Below, piece after piece: positions 10,152 through 22,774 of a DNA stretch of 64,000 nucleotides. This DNA is from Branchiostoma floridae (lineage: Eukaryota; Chordata; Leptocardii; Amphioxiformes; Branchiostomatidae). The notes below the pieces were generated by a model, which saw only the letters and a list, made by a program, of their open reading frames with translations, had not been told where the DNA came from and did no database searches. A program made the translations under genes and the position numbers. The stretch's first letter is position 1. The number at the start of each line of letters is the position of its first letter. The stretch spans positions 10,703,381 through 10,767,380 of the forward strand of contig NC_049979.1 in NCBI RefSeq assembly GCF_000003815.2. The letters run 5' to 3'.

Positions 10152-13100
10152 TCAGGTGCTAAACTTATACCCCTCATAAATATCATCAAAGAGGCTCTTG
10201 CAGGACAGTTTGGCCTTCAGCTTGCTGCACAGCAGGAATCCCCCAGCCATCTTCCTGTGCAGGGAGTATGTCTGTTCAGGAGGAGGGGCGAGTCTGTCAC
10301 GCAGCATCACGGGCAGGAGCTGGTGGATACGCATGGTCGTGTCTTGGGTTCCAAAGTCGAACGGTTCCTCGCTCTGGAAAGGTTCCCCCAGGATCATGAC
10401 TGCATCCACATGGGCTTTCTCAAAGGCCTAGCAAAGAGAAAAGATGTACTTGTGGTTGGGAGGCAATCAATGTGTAACAGGCCAGTACTAAATGAGGAAT
10501 ACAACTCTGCCATAGGCATGTAGTGCTGGAGCGGCTTGGCTGAAGCACACAATAAATACAGCAGTTTATGGTTCCATGTCAGTGTGTGTAAGATACCAAA
10601 GGGTAAACATTAAGGGATTCTGTAAGGAGCTTAATCCTGATACGGTCTACTCAGCTTAACAATAATATTTCCTATCCAAGGGAAATAAGCAGTTTTCTCT
10701 TAAAACATTTGGCTGCAAGTGTCTGTGTCAATGCTGTCAGCCTACCTTAGACTCATAGCCAGTCAGGAAGCCCAGCTCCCTGGAGAAGTTGAGAACCTGC
10801 TCTCTGTCTCCCATCGCTGCACCTTGGATCACCTGGGTCAACAATAGGTAAGACATGATGAAAGGTCAGTCTAAATATGTCAAACAGGTACCTGTATCTT
10901 AACTTTTCAACTGGTACCTATACATGCAAGTATGTCTTAACTTTTCAACTGGTACCTATACATGCAAGTATGTCAAACAGGTCCTAAGGCCACAACAATT
11001 TTATTTGTTGTTTCTCGGATTTCTCGACCCTATTTTTTTCGATCCGGTCCTGAACATGTGCCTGGGCTGCAAATCTCTTTTAGATGTCTCCAATAACCTA
11101 TTCATCTGGGCTTCATACCCAAATACTCTGCATGTTAGTGTGACCACAAGGACAATTGGTACAAATTCACAAAGTCAGCACAATTTGGTGCAGTCCAGTG
11201 AGATACACCTTCTAGATGCTAGCTGAGATGACAAATTATGTTATTCTAACAATAATCACCTTGATGTAGTTGTCAACAAAGTTGTCCTCAAACTTCCTCG
11301 TAGCTCCGAAGTCAAGGAGGTTGATCTGTAAGGGAACCACATCAAACATCACTTTCCTGATGCTTGGCAATTATGAAACATAAATGCACAGCAGTTCTGT
11401 AGTCTTACATTCCATGCAATTCTATAGTTATGACATTTTAAACATCAAAGTTCAACTATGACTCTAGATCCCTCAAAAGTAGTTTAAGATTCTTCATTGC
11501 CTTGGTTAACATTCAAAATTGAAAAATGGACACCTGAACACTTCAAGATTGCCATATTTTATCATGGATCAAATCTAATACTGGTGGCTTTTAGGTGTGT
11601 CATGTAATGACCTAGCCTGACTTAACTTATAACAGTATTTCCACTGACCAGGTCCCTAGTCGGTAGAGTGGACTTCCATAGAGATCAGGTCAGTCAAGAG
11701 TTTATGAAACAAAAACATCCAATGAAAGACCCACCTTCCCATGGACAGGGTTGTAGAAGAAGTTGGACCAGTTGGGGTCTGTCTGCATCAGCTTCCACTC
11801 GAACACCTCCTTCATGCACAGTCTGATGATGGCCAGGCAGATCTACAGGGAAACAGCACACACCATGTCAGCCAAAGCTACATTACATATACAATTTGTT
11901 GATGCTTGCTTTAAAAGTATGAATTTCCCTCTGTTTTGATCCACTTTGAACTATTCTTCTAGGGGTTTTTGAAAATAAATACAACAAAGTATGAATGCAA
12001 TAGGCAACATTTAGATGTATACATTTTGAACTCTTTTCCTTACTGTAAAAACTATAACTGTCCAGTCCTAAAGCCTATGTGTACATGAGAACACATAATT
12101 TACATGAACCCTACAACCTAGTTGGTAAAATAATCATGGAGGTCATATTGTCACTAGCATTTGTCTGTGAGCATGAACTCAAGAGAGGCTCGATTGGTTC
12201 CATGTTTGGTGTGTTAGTAGGGTGTGACAAAAACGGGAAAGAATTAAATTTTGGGCCCCCTAGCAGCTTCCTTTGGTACTGCAGCTTTCAAGATATGACA
12301 GTGGGAAGAAGTGCCTTTACCTCATTCTTAGTGTCCTCATCTATCTCAGTCAGCTGGTCCAGAGTCATGCCATCGATCAGCTCTGTGGTCAGTACTTGGG
12401 GAGTGGACAGCTCAGTGATCACCTCTGGCACATAGAATATCGGGTCATCCTTCAGCAACTCCCTGAAATCAGTTATAAAAAGATGTTATTGACATGGCTG
12501 TTGGATGTTATGTATCTTTTGTATTTTAGTGTGATTGTTCTGTAGTTTCCATGTCTGTAATGTGGTACTGTATTGATGTACTTCATGCATAAGACTACAG
12601 GGAACCTAACAGAAATGTCAAGACATTGTGGATCCAAATAGAGTCAATTCCAAGATGTATGATAGGATTAAGTTAGAACACATTAAAAGTTTCAGCCTGA
12701 CCTAATACATACAATGGAAAAATGTCATAGACAAAATCGTAACATAAAGTAAGGTAATGGACAACAGTAAATGGAAACGTTATTAACATACACTTTCATA
12801 GCTTAAAGAGAGAAGGAAAGTATCAAGTCCTCATGTTTTCAATTCTAGATCTGATTAACATGTCACATCTTTGCCATGGGCAGACAAAATCTCCATCCAA
12901 ATGGTTCGCGGCCAACCAGCTACTGCCAAAGAAGATTATCAGTTCAGCCGTACCCAAACGTTCTCGTCATCTCTGCCTCCCTGACATAGTCCACCTCCCA
13001 GGACAGCTCCTTCCTCGCCACATCCACCAACTTGTCCACATACAGGCCTGAGGAGGGCAGGATAACAGTAAGTTATGTAACACCATCAAGGAAAAAGCCT

Positions 13101-16100
13101 TCAGAAAAGACAAGCAAATTGCTCGAAGTTTTTGCACATTTAGCAAAATAACAGATTGAAAATGAAATTGTGAGCATACTACTTTTGAACAATTGCATCT
13201 GACAGATCAATCGAAATAGACTTGATCATTATCAATTAAAAGATTCCACACAGTGCCACTGTTCATATCATCTAGGATTCAAAACCCAGATGCAACTGCA
13301 ACTTAACTGAAAATTGTTTCTCCACAATCTGCCAAGGAATAGAAAATTTTGAATACCACCAAGAAATGCATTGGTAAGTACAATAGTATCCAAGTATGAG
13401 CTTCATCCTCTCCATAAGCCACTACATTACAGAATACAAACTTTGATGATACCTTCTGGTAAGACGTTAGCCACACTCAGGACTGACATCAAGTTGTCAA
13501 TGTCGCTGTTTATTCCTTTAGCAACACCTGGGTACTGTGGGGACAACAAAGCAGCTTGTTTAAGAGTTTGATAAGAAGCGGTGATTTAGAAATAACCTCA
13601 AGATCATCACTAAAGCTAACGTCAGTAACAATATCAATTTTTTTTACAACCTGAAGTAACGTTTATCAACCAGGTAAAATGTATCTGCCACTGAGATCTC
13701 TAGTACAGAACCACAAGGGTATCATACTATAGTTAATACATGCTGGAGTGCAATTTACTGGGGACATTGGATGCATTTTTTCAGGGTGGTGGTGGACCTT
13801 GCAGATAAATTTTGATAGAGGTTACAACAGAAACATGGGATATAATGAAGTTGTGCTAATATCCACACCTGTATCTTCATGGCCACCTCCCTGCCATCGT
13901 GCAGCTTGGCCCTGTGAACCTGCCCGATTGATGCTGCTGCAAACGGCTTCTCCTCAAACGATGCCAGTTTGTCTCTCCAGTCTGCTCCCAGCTCCTTAAC
14001 CAGCACTTTCTATGGTCGGGAAACAAACATTTGATGTCTTATACTGAAGTGTACACAACAAGGAAAGGTTTATATCTTCAGCTCTCTAACAAGGCCCCCT
14101 TTCCCTTGACGAAGACCATTGAGCAACTCTTAAATATAGGACTTGTATGTCCTGTTGATTTATGAATTGAATTAGTTTACAAACTAAATATGATCCAAGG
14201 GGTAAAAGTACGATTTGAAAGAAGACAGCATAATACACAAAATGACAAAATACACTTCTTTATCAATGAAATTCATTTGAAGTACTACTGAGAATTTTGG
14301 TTGCTAAAATGGTGACTCTAATGTCACTGCCTCAGTGGGAAGGGGTGGGTGTTGAAAAGAAATTGAGTACAAATCAATTAAGTACAAATCAATAGTTGTA
14401 ATGTAGGAGTTGCAGATGACACCATACCTCCAACTGCCACAGAGGCATGAAGTCTGCACTTTGTCTGACCCGCTCGAAAATTCTCTGCAGTTGAGGGTTC
14501 ATCATCGAGTTGTCTGTAAAGTTGGATTGAACATCACAGTGAGCAACAGTATGCAACAGAAGATTTAGTTAAACTCAGGTGTACAATAGTCATACTTTGA
14601 AATATGACATTACCTTCAAGCTTCCTACAAGACAAGATACTTTAAAGTTTAAGAAAAGAAACATCACCTTGAATACTAAGCATCTGTCCCAGCTTGAGTG
14701 CAGCCCCTCGAACTCTGCAGAGCGTGTCCACAATACGCTCTGCATTGGCCTGAGTCAGGAAAGGGCTGGAGTCTAACAGAGCAATGCCGCCTTCTGCAAC
14801 AACAGTTTGATATGACAAGTCATGACAACTCTAGTTCATTTACACTTGAGGTTACCTGTACTTTCATTGTAAACACTAAATAAGTATAAACAATTTCAAG
14901 GCTGATACGTTTTACCAAATCAGATAAATACGAGCCACATAAGAAGAATAAAATCACTTACTGTTATCAGACATACCCAATCCTCTTCTTGTAACTTCAG
15001 CAAGCGCCCCTGCACCCAAACCAGCTGCAAGACCTGAAATAACATACAATAATCATCACAAGATGTATATTTCAGTATTAATGGAAAGCAGCATCCTTGT
15101 CAAAGCTATGAGAGTGTCTACAAGACTCGTAGATAGTTTTTCAGGCTGGTAGTTCAATAAATACAATGTTTGTACATGTATTTCACAATGAAATTTGAAC
15201 CAGTGCTGACACTTCAACAGCCTATCTGCTGTCTTCCTCAGGGCATGATGAGGAACACAGCCCAACATTAATTTACAAAGGTCAATATCATAAAACCTAG
15301 GTCAGTATCACAAAACCACTGGAGCAAGGGACTTTTGCTTGACTATGAATATGAGACTTTGATGAAATCTGACCTCCATAGCTAACCAGTCTGCTGATCC
15401 TGCTGGCAGGCACAGCCCTGGCCTTGGCCTGGCCACTCAGCTGTGGAAACACATTTTGTTTCGAATATCATCATTTGTTTTTAAGAAAAATTAAGACCTT
15501 ACCATCAACATCATCATGAATTAAAATACAATTTGCAATAGCTGATATTATATACATATACACCTAGTTGGCAAAATGTATAAAAACACACAGAAAGTAT
15601 AAACAACAACACAACTTACAGTTTGCCTCGCGACAGATTTGAAGACTTTTGGTACTACTTTGGGCCTGATGGCGGACAGCTTGGGTTTCTTTTCCTCCTT
15701 TTTCTGTTCACTTTTCTTAAGAACGTCTGCTGTTACTGGAGGTGTGGTGGCTTCATAGTGGAAGCCTCTTGTCTGCTGGGTAAAGTTGGCTGAGCCATTT
15801 TTCTGCGAAAGATGAAATTGACAAAAGCCTGATGATACCAGATTCTACAAAATCCATGTCTCTGTTCCCTGGAACAATCCAATATTCTTACAAATAAAAA
15901 CAGTTTTGGGATAAAGATTTGGCTACCTGTGTCAGTCACATATAGTTACAGCAGCTACAGAGAGCCAAATACGTGGGACCACTGGGATGACTACTTTATT
16001 TTTAATAAAACATTCTGGACAGGTCGTAAGATTGTGAGACTGTAGAGGTGAATGCATCGTTTGCCATCATGTGATGCTTATACCACATAACAACATACAC

Positions 16101-17239
16101 AGATGAACTAAATAAATCCAAAAAAGGACACATCATAAATAAACAACTTTAATTCTGAGGCAGGTTACTGTAGAAATGTTCGCGGTGGATTAATGTTCGC
16201 GGTTTTCGCGGCGGCCACTTCACCGCGAATTTAAAACCACTGCGGACAATTTTCCATAACAGTGAGAGTCTATAGTGCATGGCGATACCGCGAAATTAAA
16301 ACCACCGCGAAAAGTCTGTTTCCCGCTACCGCGAAATTAAATCCCCGCGAACTTAAATGCATTTACAGTATTCTAAAGAAAGCTAACCTCTGCATAAAAC
16401 GTGCATTACAATTTTTCATTAAAAACTCACATTGATAGTGGTATTAGTAGTAGTACTGAAGTGGCGTGTTCCGTTGACTGTTCCAGTATCTGTGGCTGGT
16501 CCTGTAGCAGGGGTTGTTGCTGCTGTGTCAAAGTCTGGTGTAGCTGCTGTCATGTTGACCTCCTCTCCCAGCCCTGACCTCTCAGAGATGTTGTCCATTG
16601 TTCTCCTGATTGTAGACTGAAGGAAACACATCATAACATGCATATGTTTTTATTCATACTCTTTTTTGTTGTTGTAATTTTTCCCCATTTAGAGACATAG
16701 AAAAAAATAACATTGGCAAACCTACAGTTTAAAGACCTGAGCTTGGTAAGTTGGTAGATAAATAAAGTGAAGTAATGCTGCTTCACATTTTTACTCCATT
16801 CAGGTGAAAATTGAGTACCTAGCCACATTTAAGGATGTCCTCTTGAATGGAATGCATAGCTGGAGGACTACAGCCACACTCTGATCTCATGAAAGAACCC
16901 CATCACAATTATTGAAAAGAGTATGTATCCATCCAAGTGGTGCCAGTCGATCAAACCTATGGTAAGGTTTTACCCAGCTTGCACTTGTACAAAACTTGTG
17001 TGCTATGTCTAGACTAAAGGCAGTTGACTGGTAATGCTAAACATAATCATTACCTTAACTCCTTCCTGCGTTGATCGCGCCATGCCCATTGCACCGTCCA
17101 TCTGTCCTCGGGCCTCATGCAGCAGCTGCTGCAGGCTGCAGGTGTTCCACACCTGGCGTACGTACACACGCTGCGAGGAGCCCAGCGCCTGTCCCACCTT
17201 CCCCAGGCCTTCCAGCACCATCATGATGTCCTTAGACAT
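10152..17239 (-). CDS. COQ8A: COQ8A (ADCK3) atypical kinase/ATPase of coenzyme Q biosynthesis, complete
   Basis: Fifteen coding exons in gene order: 17239-17054, 16616-16431, 15802-15620, 15440-15374, 15033-14962, 14793-14668, 14513-14428, 14009-13869, 13534-13453, 13047-12954, 12462-12321, 11842-11735, 11325-11260, 10832-10746, 10427-10152. They sum to 1902 bases: 633 residues plus stop, close to human COQ8A (647), with every splice phase consistent. UbiB/ABC1 features: KLGQ (KxGQ motif, residues 265-268), the Ala-rich loop AAAS (326-329) replacing the kinase P-loop, the ATP Lys in VAMKIQ (347), catalytic TDPNWSN (476-482), and DFG (496-498). Family members sit in the mitochondrial matrix on the inner membrane and support the CoQ synthesis complex; ATPase activity is known, protein kinase activity is not established. 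The first exon has an AG acceptor at 17252, so a 5' noncoding exon lies upstream, unseen. Residues 63-124 are a Thr/Ala-rich linker, poorly conserved. Confidence 0.95.
10898..10973 (+). repeat. 38-bp exact tandem duplication in a COQ8A intron
   Basis: Units 10898-10935 and 10936-10973 appear identical, beginning CTTAACTTTTCAACTGG. They lie between the penultimate and preceding coding exons. Confidence 0.9.
16166..16370 (-). mobile_element. CpG-rich MITE, copy 1, in COQ8A intron
   Basis: Bounded by TACTGTA and TACAGTA, with repeated TTCGCGG/CCGCGAA units throughout and near-palindromic ends. It is the same element as 31507-31718 and 44757-44968 but in opposite orientation. A TA target duplication fits the ends. 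No coding capacity. It lies between coding exons 2 and 3 of COQ8A. Confidence 0.85.
16884..16925 (+). mobile_element. SINE fragment (copy 3 of family)
   Basis: GAAAGAACCCCATCACAATT and the following bases match the AAAGAACCCAACACACTTATC block of the SINE family with several changes. A short decayed piece within COQ8A intron 1. Confidence 0.35.
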
Positions 17240-17251
17240 GGTGGGGCTTTC

Positions 17252-20200
17252 CTAAATGATGGGAGAGGGAGGATCACTAGCCTTTCATCATGTGTTCAGT
17301 ACTCAAAGAACACTTCAATAAAACTGTTCATTATGAATGATGCTATGTGCTAACCAAGTACCAAGACATATCAGACATGGAATACATACATCATACATGA
17401 TAAAATGGATGTATGACCAACTCAAACCTCTGCCATATCTTATTAGTTCCTAGCCAAGATGCAAGACTGTCTCAAGGTCCTCCAGGACCTACACTGAGTT
17501 ACATGTAGACCCTACACGAAAGATATCACCGATATCGGGCTAACTGTGGAGACTACTGCTTATAATCTTTTAACATAGCCCAACCTCCTTGCATAGCCTA
17601 TTGAAAGAAGATGCAAGCAAGCGAAGCCTTGCAACTGTCGCTGCTGCTATCTTTTCACCCATCAATCTGTAACATGCAGTTATGTTGCTTCTTGATTCCA
17701 AGAGTCAACACTGATATAATTGTATCTATATGCTACAAAGAATAATTCTATCTCCAGCTGGTTATGCAAGTTATAAAATTTGCCTTGTATAACGTTATCT
17801 CCTTTGCAGGCATGCCCTATTGACCTTGTTTATATGGGTAAGGTCATTAAAGTATATTTGGATGGAAGAACGGAAAGTAGGTCAGGTTGGTAACTGGTTG
17901 TGTAACTGTTACGAAATTTGGCTTGTCTATGATACGGCTACGTTTTGCTATAAATATTACGTTACGCCATGGAAATAAAATAAAAAAGCATCTTAAATCT
18001 ACTTGTTACTAAACTATGTTACCTTTATATTTCATATCAATCGTATACTCGATTTAGCAATGGCCACGACCAAATCGGTTCTTATTGCGTAACACAGCCT
18101 TTTGTTGTTGTGTAACACAGCTGATACAGTAAAGCCGTCCGAGCAGAAAGGAAAGATAATTTTTGCCATAGTTAGTATACTCAAACGGAAATCCTTTAAG
18201 ATACCCTACTTGAACGAAACGTGTTGTGGTTGAAAGACAGCAACAGTTTAAACACGGCGTAAACAGCTTTGCCCAATGACAAGAATTTGGTTCAGGGAAC
18301 GAAGGTAAACAACGAGTCATGTCTAGCCTACTTCAAACAATTCACCAACATACACGCAGCTTTTCCACTTACTCTGTAGCTTGGTCGTTTTATCACCCTG
18401 TAGAGCGACTGTGTCCGCGAATGAATACAGCTACAGACAGGAGGCTACCAAAATGTATCTTCAACCTTTTTTATAGCCATGGCCTCGTGGAAATCAACGT
18501 GCTTTCCTAAAATGAAGGACACATGCAAATAACAAGACGATACCACTTGCGACCTATTAGCAAGGAGGTTAATTAATAGTAATCAGTAATAAAAATGAAA
18601 CATAGAGATTTTATCTCCAAAATTATTAAGTAATATCGTTTTTAACATAGAAATCTATAAAGATAATTCCAGAAACCTAAGTTATAATGAGTGGATATTG
18701 AGTAAAGAAAAAAGAATCAATGCTCAAATCTCTCTTCGAAGATGGTTCCTGCTAGATACCCAGCATCCTTCACTCTTGACATTATATAATGTACTTATAT
18801 CTAAATCCGCATGAGGGCGTCATTACCATTTACAGACTGACACACATAAAGTTACATATATTATCGACCGGACCATGCCAGTACATATTTCACTCCATAG
18901 AGCCCTATCTAACATTACTTGTTCTGGAAAAAGGGATTTGTGAGCAAAACGCGCAATGCGCTGACTAAGCGACGAAGGGGAGTGTTGCTTTCAAACGGAG
19001 CTTACTACAATTTGATGTTCACAGTTAAAAAAAGACAAGGCTCAGTGCGATAGCTTTGAAGAATTACTTGTCGTGACTTTCCAGTTTGCCCAAGAAGGTT
19101 ATTTTACCTTGATTTGTCCAATTGTTTAAAACACCAAATCCGGCCAGCTTGTTTCTTATATAGGGTAGCTCCCGAAATTAAGTCAACCGGGAAAAGAAGT
19201 TTCCCAACTTACCCTTCATAAGCCGGCTATGGGACTAACTAACTAACTGCCGGCTTTACAATTCATCCGAAGACCGGGTAACGTTATTCATCAGCAGATT
19301 TTGGAAGGCCGAGAACGCACTGTCCAGGTTGTGGAGGACACAGTAGGTCAGGGGTACCTTCATCATCATCCAAGGGACCTTGGAGCAAGGAGGTTCTTGC
19401 TTGAAGCCTTGGGAGAATGGATGTCTCAACACTTGCTAACATTGCGCCTAACAGACATAGAAAAAAATCAGTTTCGGGGCATTCCCTTATTTAGATAAAG
19501 AGCTAAATGTATTTCACGGGTTAAACATTCTTCCTAACTGAAGGTTACACAACCGGTTTACGCCACTGAGTTTGTATCAAGCCAACCTGTCATTTTCTTC
19601 GAGGCAATGCTGCTGGCAGTTGGCTCTACTTCGCAGAGCAGCTAGGTGTCGCTGACACAGTGAGAAGAATCCCGTCCTGATCACGGTTCACGGCTGGAGG
19701 AGTTAGAGCAGATTTACCAGTGGCATAAGACAGTAACATAAGAGTTACAGCATCAATTCTAAAAGTCGGTCAAGCAGTGTCCATCAAATGCTGGGTCGCT
19801 TTTGATACTGACCTGTCGAGGCGTTACCTCTATCAGATCATATGTTAGTGGTTCCCAGGCGGCAGTTAACATTCCAATTCTACCCGCACCAGGTTCACGT
19901 CTTGCAAGTAGTAGGTCTTGTGTGACGTTTACTGAAATGTGATCATCTATTCCACAAGCCTTTAACCTTTCTGATTTGTCACAAATGTGCTGCTAGCCCT
20001 TTCCTACCAGACAGCCGGGAAGCTTTGATGACGTCAAACCTCTCGAGTGACAAGGCTAGTATTAATAACTTTCGCAACTCCTCCAGGTACGCGGCCTCGC
20101 CCGTACGGAACCGGATATATGAACCGTAACTTTTTGCGCAATAAGGTTTAGCAATGTTGTAACAGTTGTGTTTCCGTCCGTCCAAACCGCATCAACGGAG

Positions 20201-22240
20201 ACGTCACACGAAGTCTCACTTTCGACTTGAAACCGAGACAGTGGCACGGACCACTGGGATATTTTTTTTTACGATCGTAGCAGGGCTGTCTCTAACTTTG
20301 TATTCTTTTTACATCCTACTCATGACTATGGAGCCCGTGTTATTGTGTGTGTTGTTAAAACGATCATTTAAAGGTTACAAAGATACACTTTAAAGGTCAA
20401 ATAATGAAGTTCAGAATTGGCAAGTAAATTTCTGTCCCAGGAGAGAAAGGCGAGTCCTGGAGACAGCCCTGGGTTTAGTATTATTGAATGAATAGATAAA
20501 TAAATGAACGAATGACAAACTTTGACTTTTGTCCATTGAATCATGGGAGAACCTAAGGTCTAGAGTATTTCACTTGGCTAAATTGGCTTAAAAGTTATTC
20601 CCCAAAATTCCCCAACGACTACCCAATAACTATGGGTAGTAGTTTGAAAACTGTAATGGTTTACTCATGCACTACAATGCCGACCCAAAGCAGTGGTTGT
20701 GTCCCGGCTTCTTTTTTTGGGAAATTTGAGTTTTTGTCAAGCCCTCAACTTTGTCGGGTTTTCTTTTTGACGTCCGCCGTGAAATTGGCTGACGGAGAAG
20801 TCGCGTAGTTTTTAACGTTATCTTTCAGTGCGCAGTTTTTTTTTTCCTTTCAGAAGAAACCACGGCTTGTTCGTTTGCCAAAAAGATCATGATTTCCCAG
20901 TCACGCCAATACAAGTAGTGATACGTAACGCTTTGTGTACATTCTCACCGTCAGTTGATATCGCTTACAACTCAAGACGCATTTCCGGCAGTTAGGGAAC
21001 AGGGGCAGTGATCCCGTCAGTCCTTGTTCAAACCTTGTACAAACCTACCTTCCGTGCGTTTCCCAGAAAACGTGACAGACCGTAAACATTTTAACGATGT
21101 TTAGGGCGTATTTTTCATAATACATTTCAAAGGCTCTTTTGTCGCTCTTGTGAATGGGAGCCTCAGCCTTTTAAGAAAGAAGCTCATGATACATTGGGTA
21201 CCTACTGGCTGGCATGCAGAATACACCAGATATTATTATACATGCTCTTTTCATTGCATTTAGACGAGAAGAAGATGTACGTTTATATTGCCTATGCCAA
21301 TAACTTTTTCTACATGATCATACCCAACATGTGCTAAATGCATTAAATTCAGTTAGTTACAAGAAAAATAATAAGAAAATTATGCTTTGCTTTATTTGCA
21401 ACTTTAATAACGTTACATGCTTCCCGTCCTCTCGATCTCATTGCTGTGAGCTGCTATGTCGGTTTACAAATGAATTCATTAGTACATGTACATGTATATA
21501 TCTTTTTCCAGTAGTATATCGTATTTGGATGCTGACATTTACATATGTCAGCATTTTCTCCATTTTTGAATGTGCATTATTGTGGTCTAGAAGTATTACT
21601 ATATTAATATTGATTTTACTCCGAGTGACGTCATTCGCGCTACTTCGGTCTGCACTACTTGTAAAACCATAAAGATTAAGATGCACTGTGTCAGCATCTA
21701 TTCCCCTGTCCACATGTGAGTCACACATGCTTCCCTGCAGCTCGGGCAAATTTGCAGTTCCCGGAGGTTCTTGGACCAACAACCGATGAAGACGGCGAAG
21801 GAAACATGACGTCATTCATCACAACACCTCCTGTTTCCAGCAGTTCGTTCAACTTCTTAGTGCGGACTCTTCTGATCTAGGATCATCTAGGGCACCGTCC
21901 TCTTCCTGCTTTGGTTTATTTCACACAAACATTGTTGAAACTCGGATAAACCGGCCAGAAAAACACAAGATTGTCATTGGTATTACTATTAATTACCTAA
22001 TGACGAAATTGCAACTATGGCAACGAATTAGCGGAATGTGACCTGACGGCATACGGGGCGTAACTGCATCTAAACGCCAATAATATTAGGAACCAAAAGA
22101 AAAAGTTCCATATATGATGAAAATATCTCACAAAGTAGGTACAAAAAACTCTCTAATACATTTTTTAAGTCTTAGAAAATATTTGTTTTTCTTACTAAAG
22201 ATCATCTAACACAAGATCATTCGTTATTTGCAAGTTTTGT
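17252..22240. other. Intergenic region between COQ8A and the inositol kinase gene
   Basis: The two genes are divergent, so this holds both promoters and the 5' noncoding exon(s) of COQ8A, which I cannot place. No protein gene recognised; ORFs of 60-125 codons lack family motifs. One inverted-repeat element lies at 20281-20471. Confidence 0.45.
20281..20471. mobile_element. Inverted-repeat element with CAGGGCTGTCTC ends
   Basis: The left end CAGGGCTGTCTC and right end GAGACAGCCCTG are exact inverse complements, 191 bp apart. CAGGG-type ends suggest a hAT-like MITE, but the 8-bp flanks are not alike, so no target duplication supports it. Confidence 0.5.
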
Positions 22241-22774
22241 TGGTGTTGTTTATCGGCGGTGCAGCTGAGGTTGAGAATCAGGAAAAGCGTGGGACGATAG
22301 CCTTGGGCAGACCCTGGTGTTACTCAGACTACTCGGGCCGATTTCCCGTATGGATTGGGGTCCTTTACCGTCATGGCCCACTATGACGTGTCCTCAAGGT
22401 TGTGTCACTACCGGTTAAACGTCCATGTTTATTAATTCAGGAAGGAGTTGGAGAATTCACGTCTGTAAACCGGCAGTGCACACTGGTCCCAAGACTCCGC
22501 TGCTGCCAGTTCAACTGATCTCGGAGACTCGCCGAACACGTCCGTGCCTTGTTTACACTCACACGGCTCCATTTCCTCGACTCACCACGACCAGATACGT
22601 CTCTGTAAGTAGTCATATAGGTCAGATACTTAATCTACTTGCTTCGGACTCCCCAATCGCCTTTGGAAGAAGTACCTGTGTCCCAAAGTTGTGTCCAGTA
22701 CTCGACGGTGCATGTTAGAGTGCCCCCCTGCCGAGGGAGCCATTCATTCATGTCGCCTGCCATTGTTTTTCACG
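22240..22774 (+). promoter_or_regulatory. Probable 5' UTR/promoter of the inositol kinase gene
   Basis: Immediately upstream of the chosen ATG. The reading frame is open back to 22691 with another ATG at 22712 in poor context. No core promoter element was identified; the assignment rests on position. Confidence 0.35.

Noticed and set aside
14668-15440. Apparent single-base frameshifts in two COQ8A exons
   Set aside because: On re-reading the bases across line breaks, both exons are intact (126 and 67 bases) and in phase; the shifts were my copying error.
22691-22774. Upstream extension of the inositol kinase start
   Set aside because: Begins at GTG; the ATG at 22712 has weak context, and 22775 has A at -3 and G at +4.
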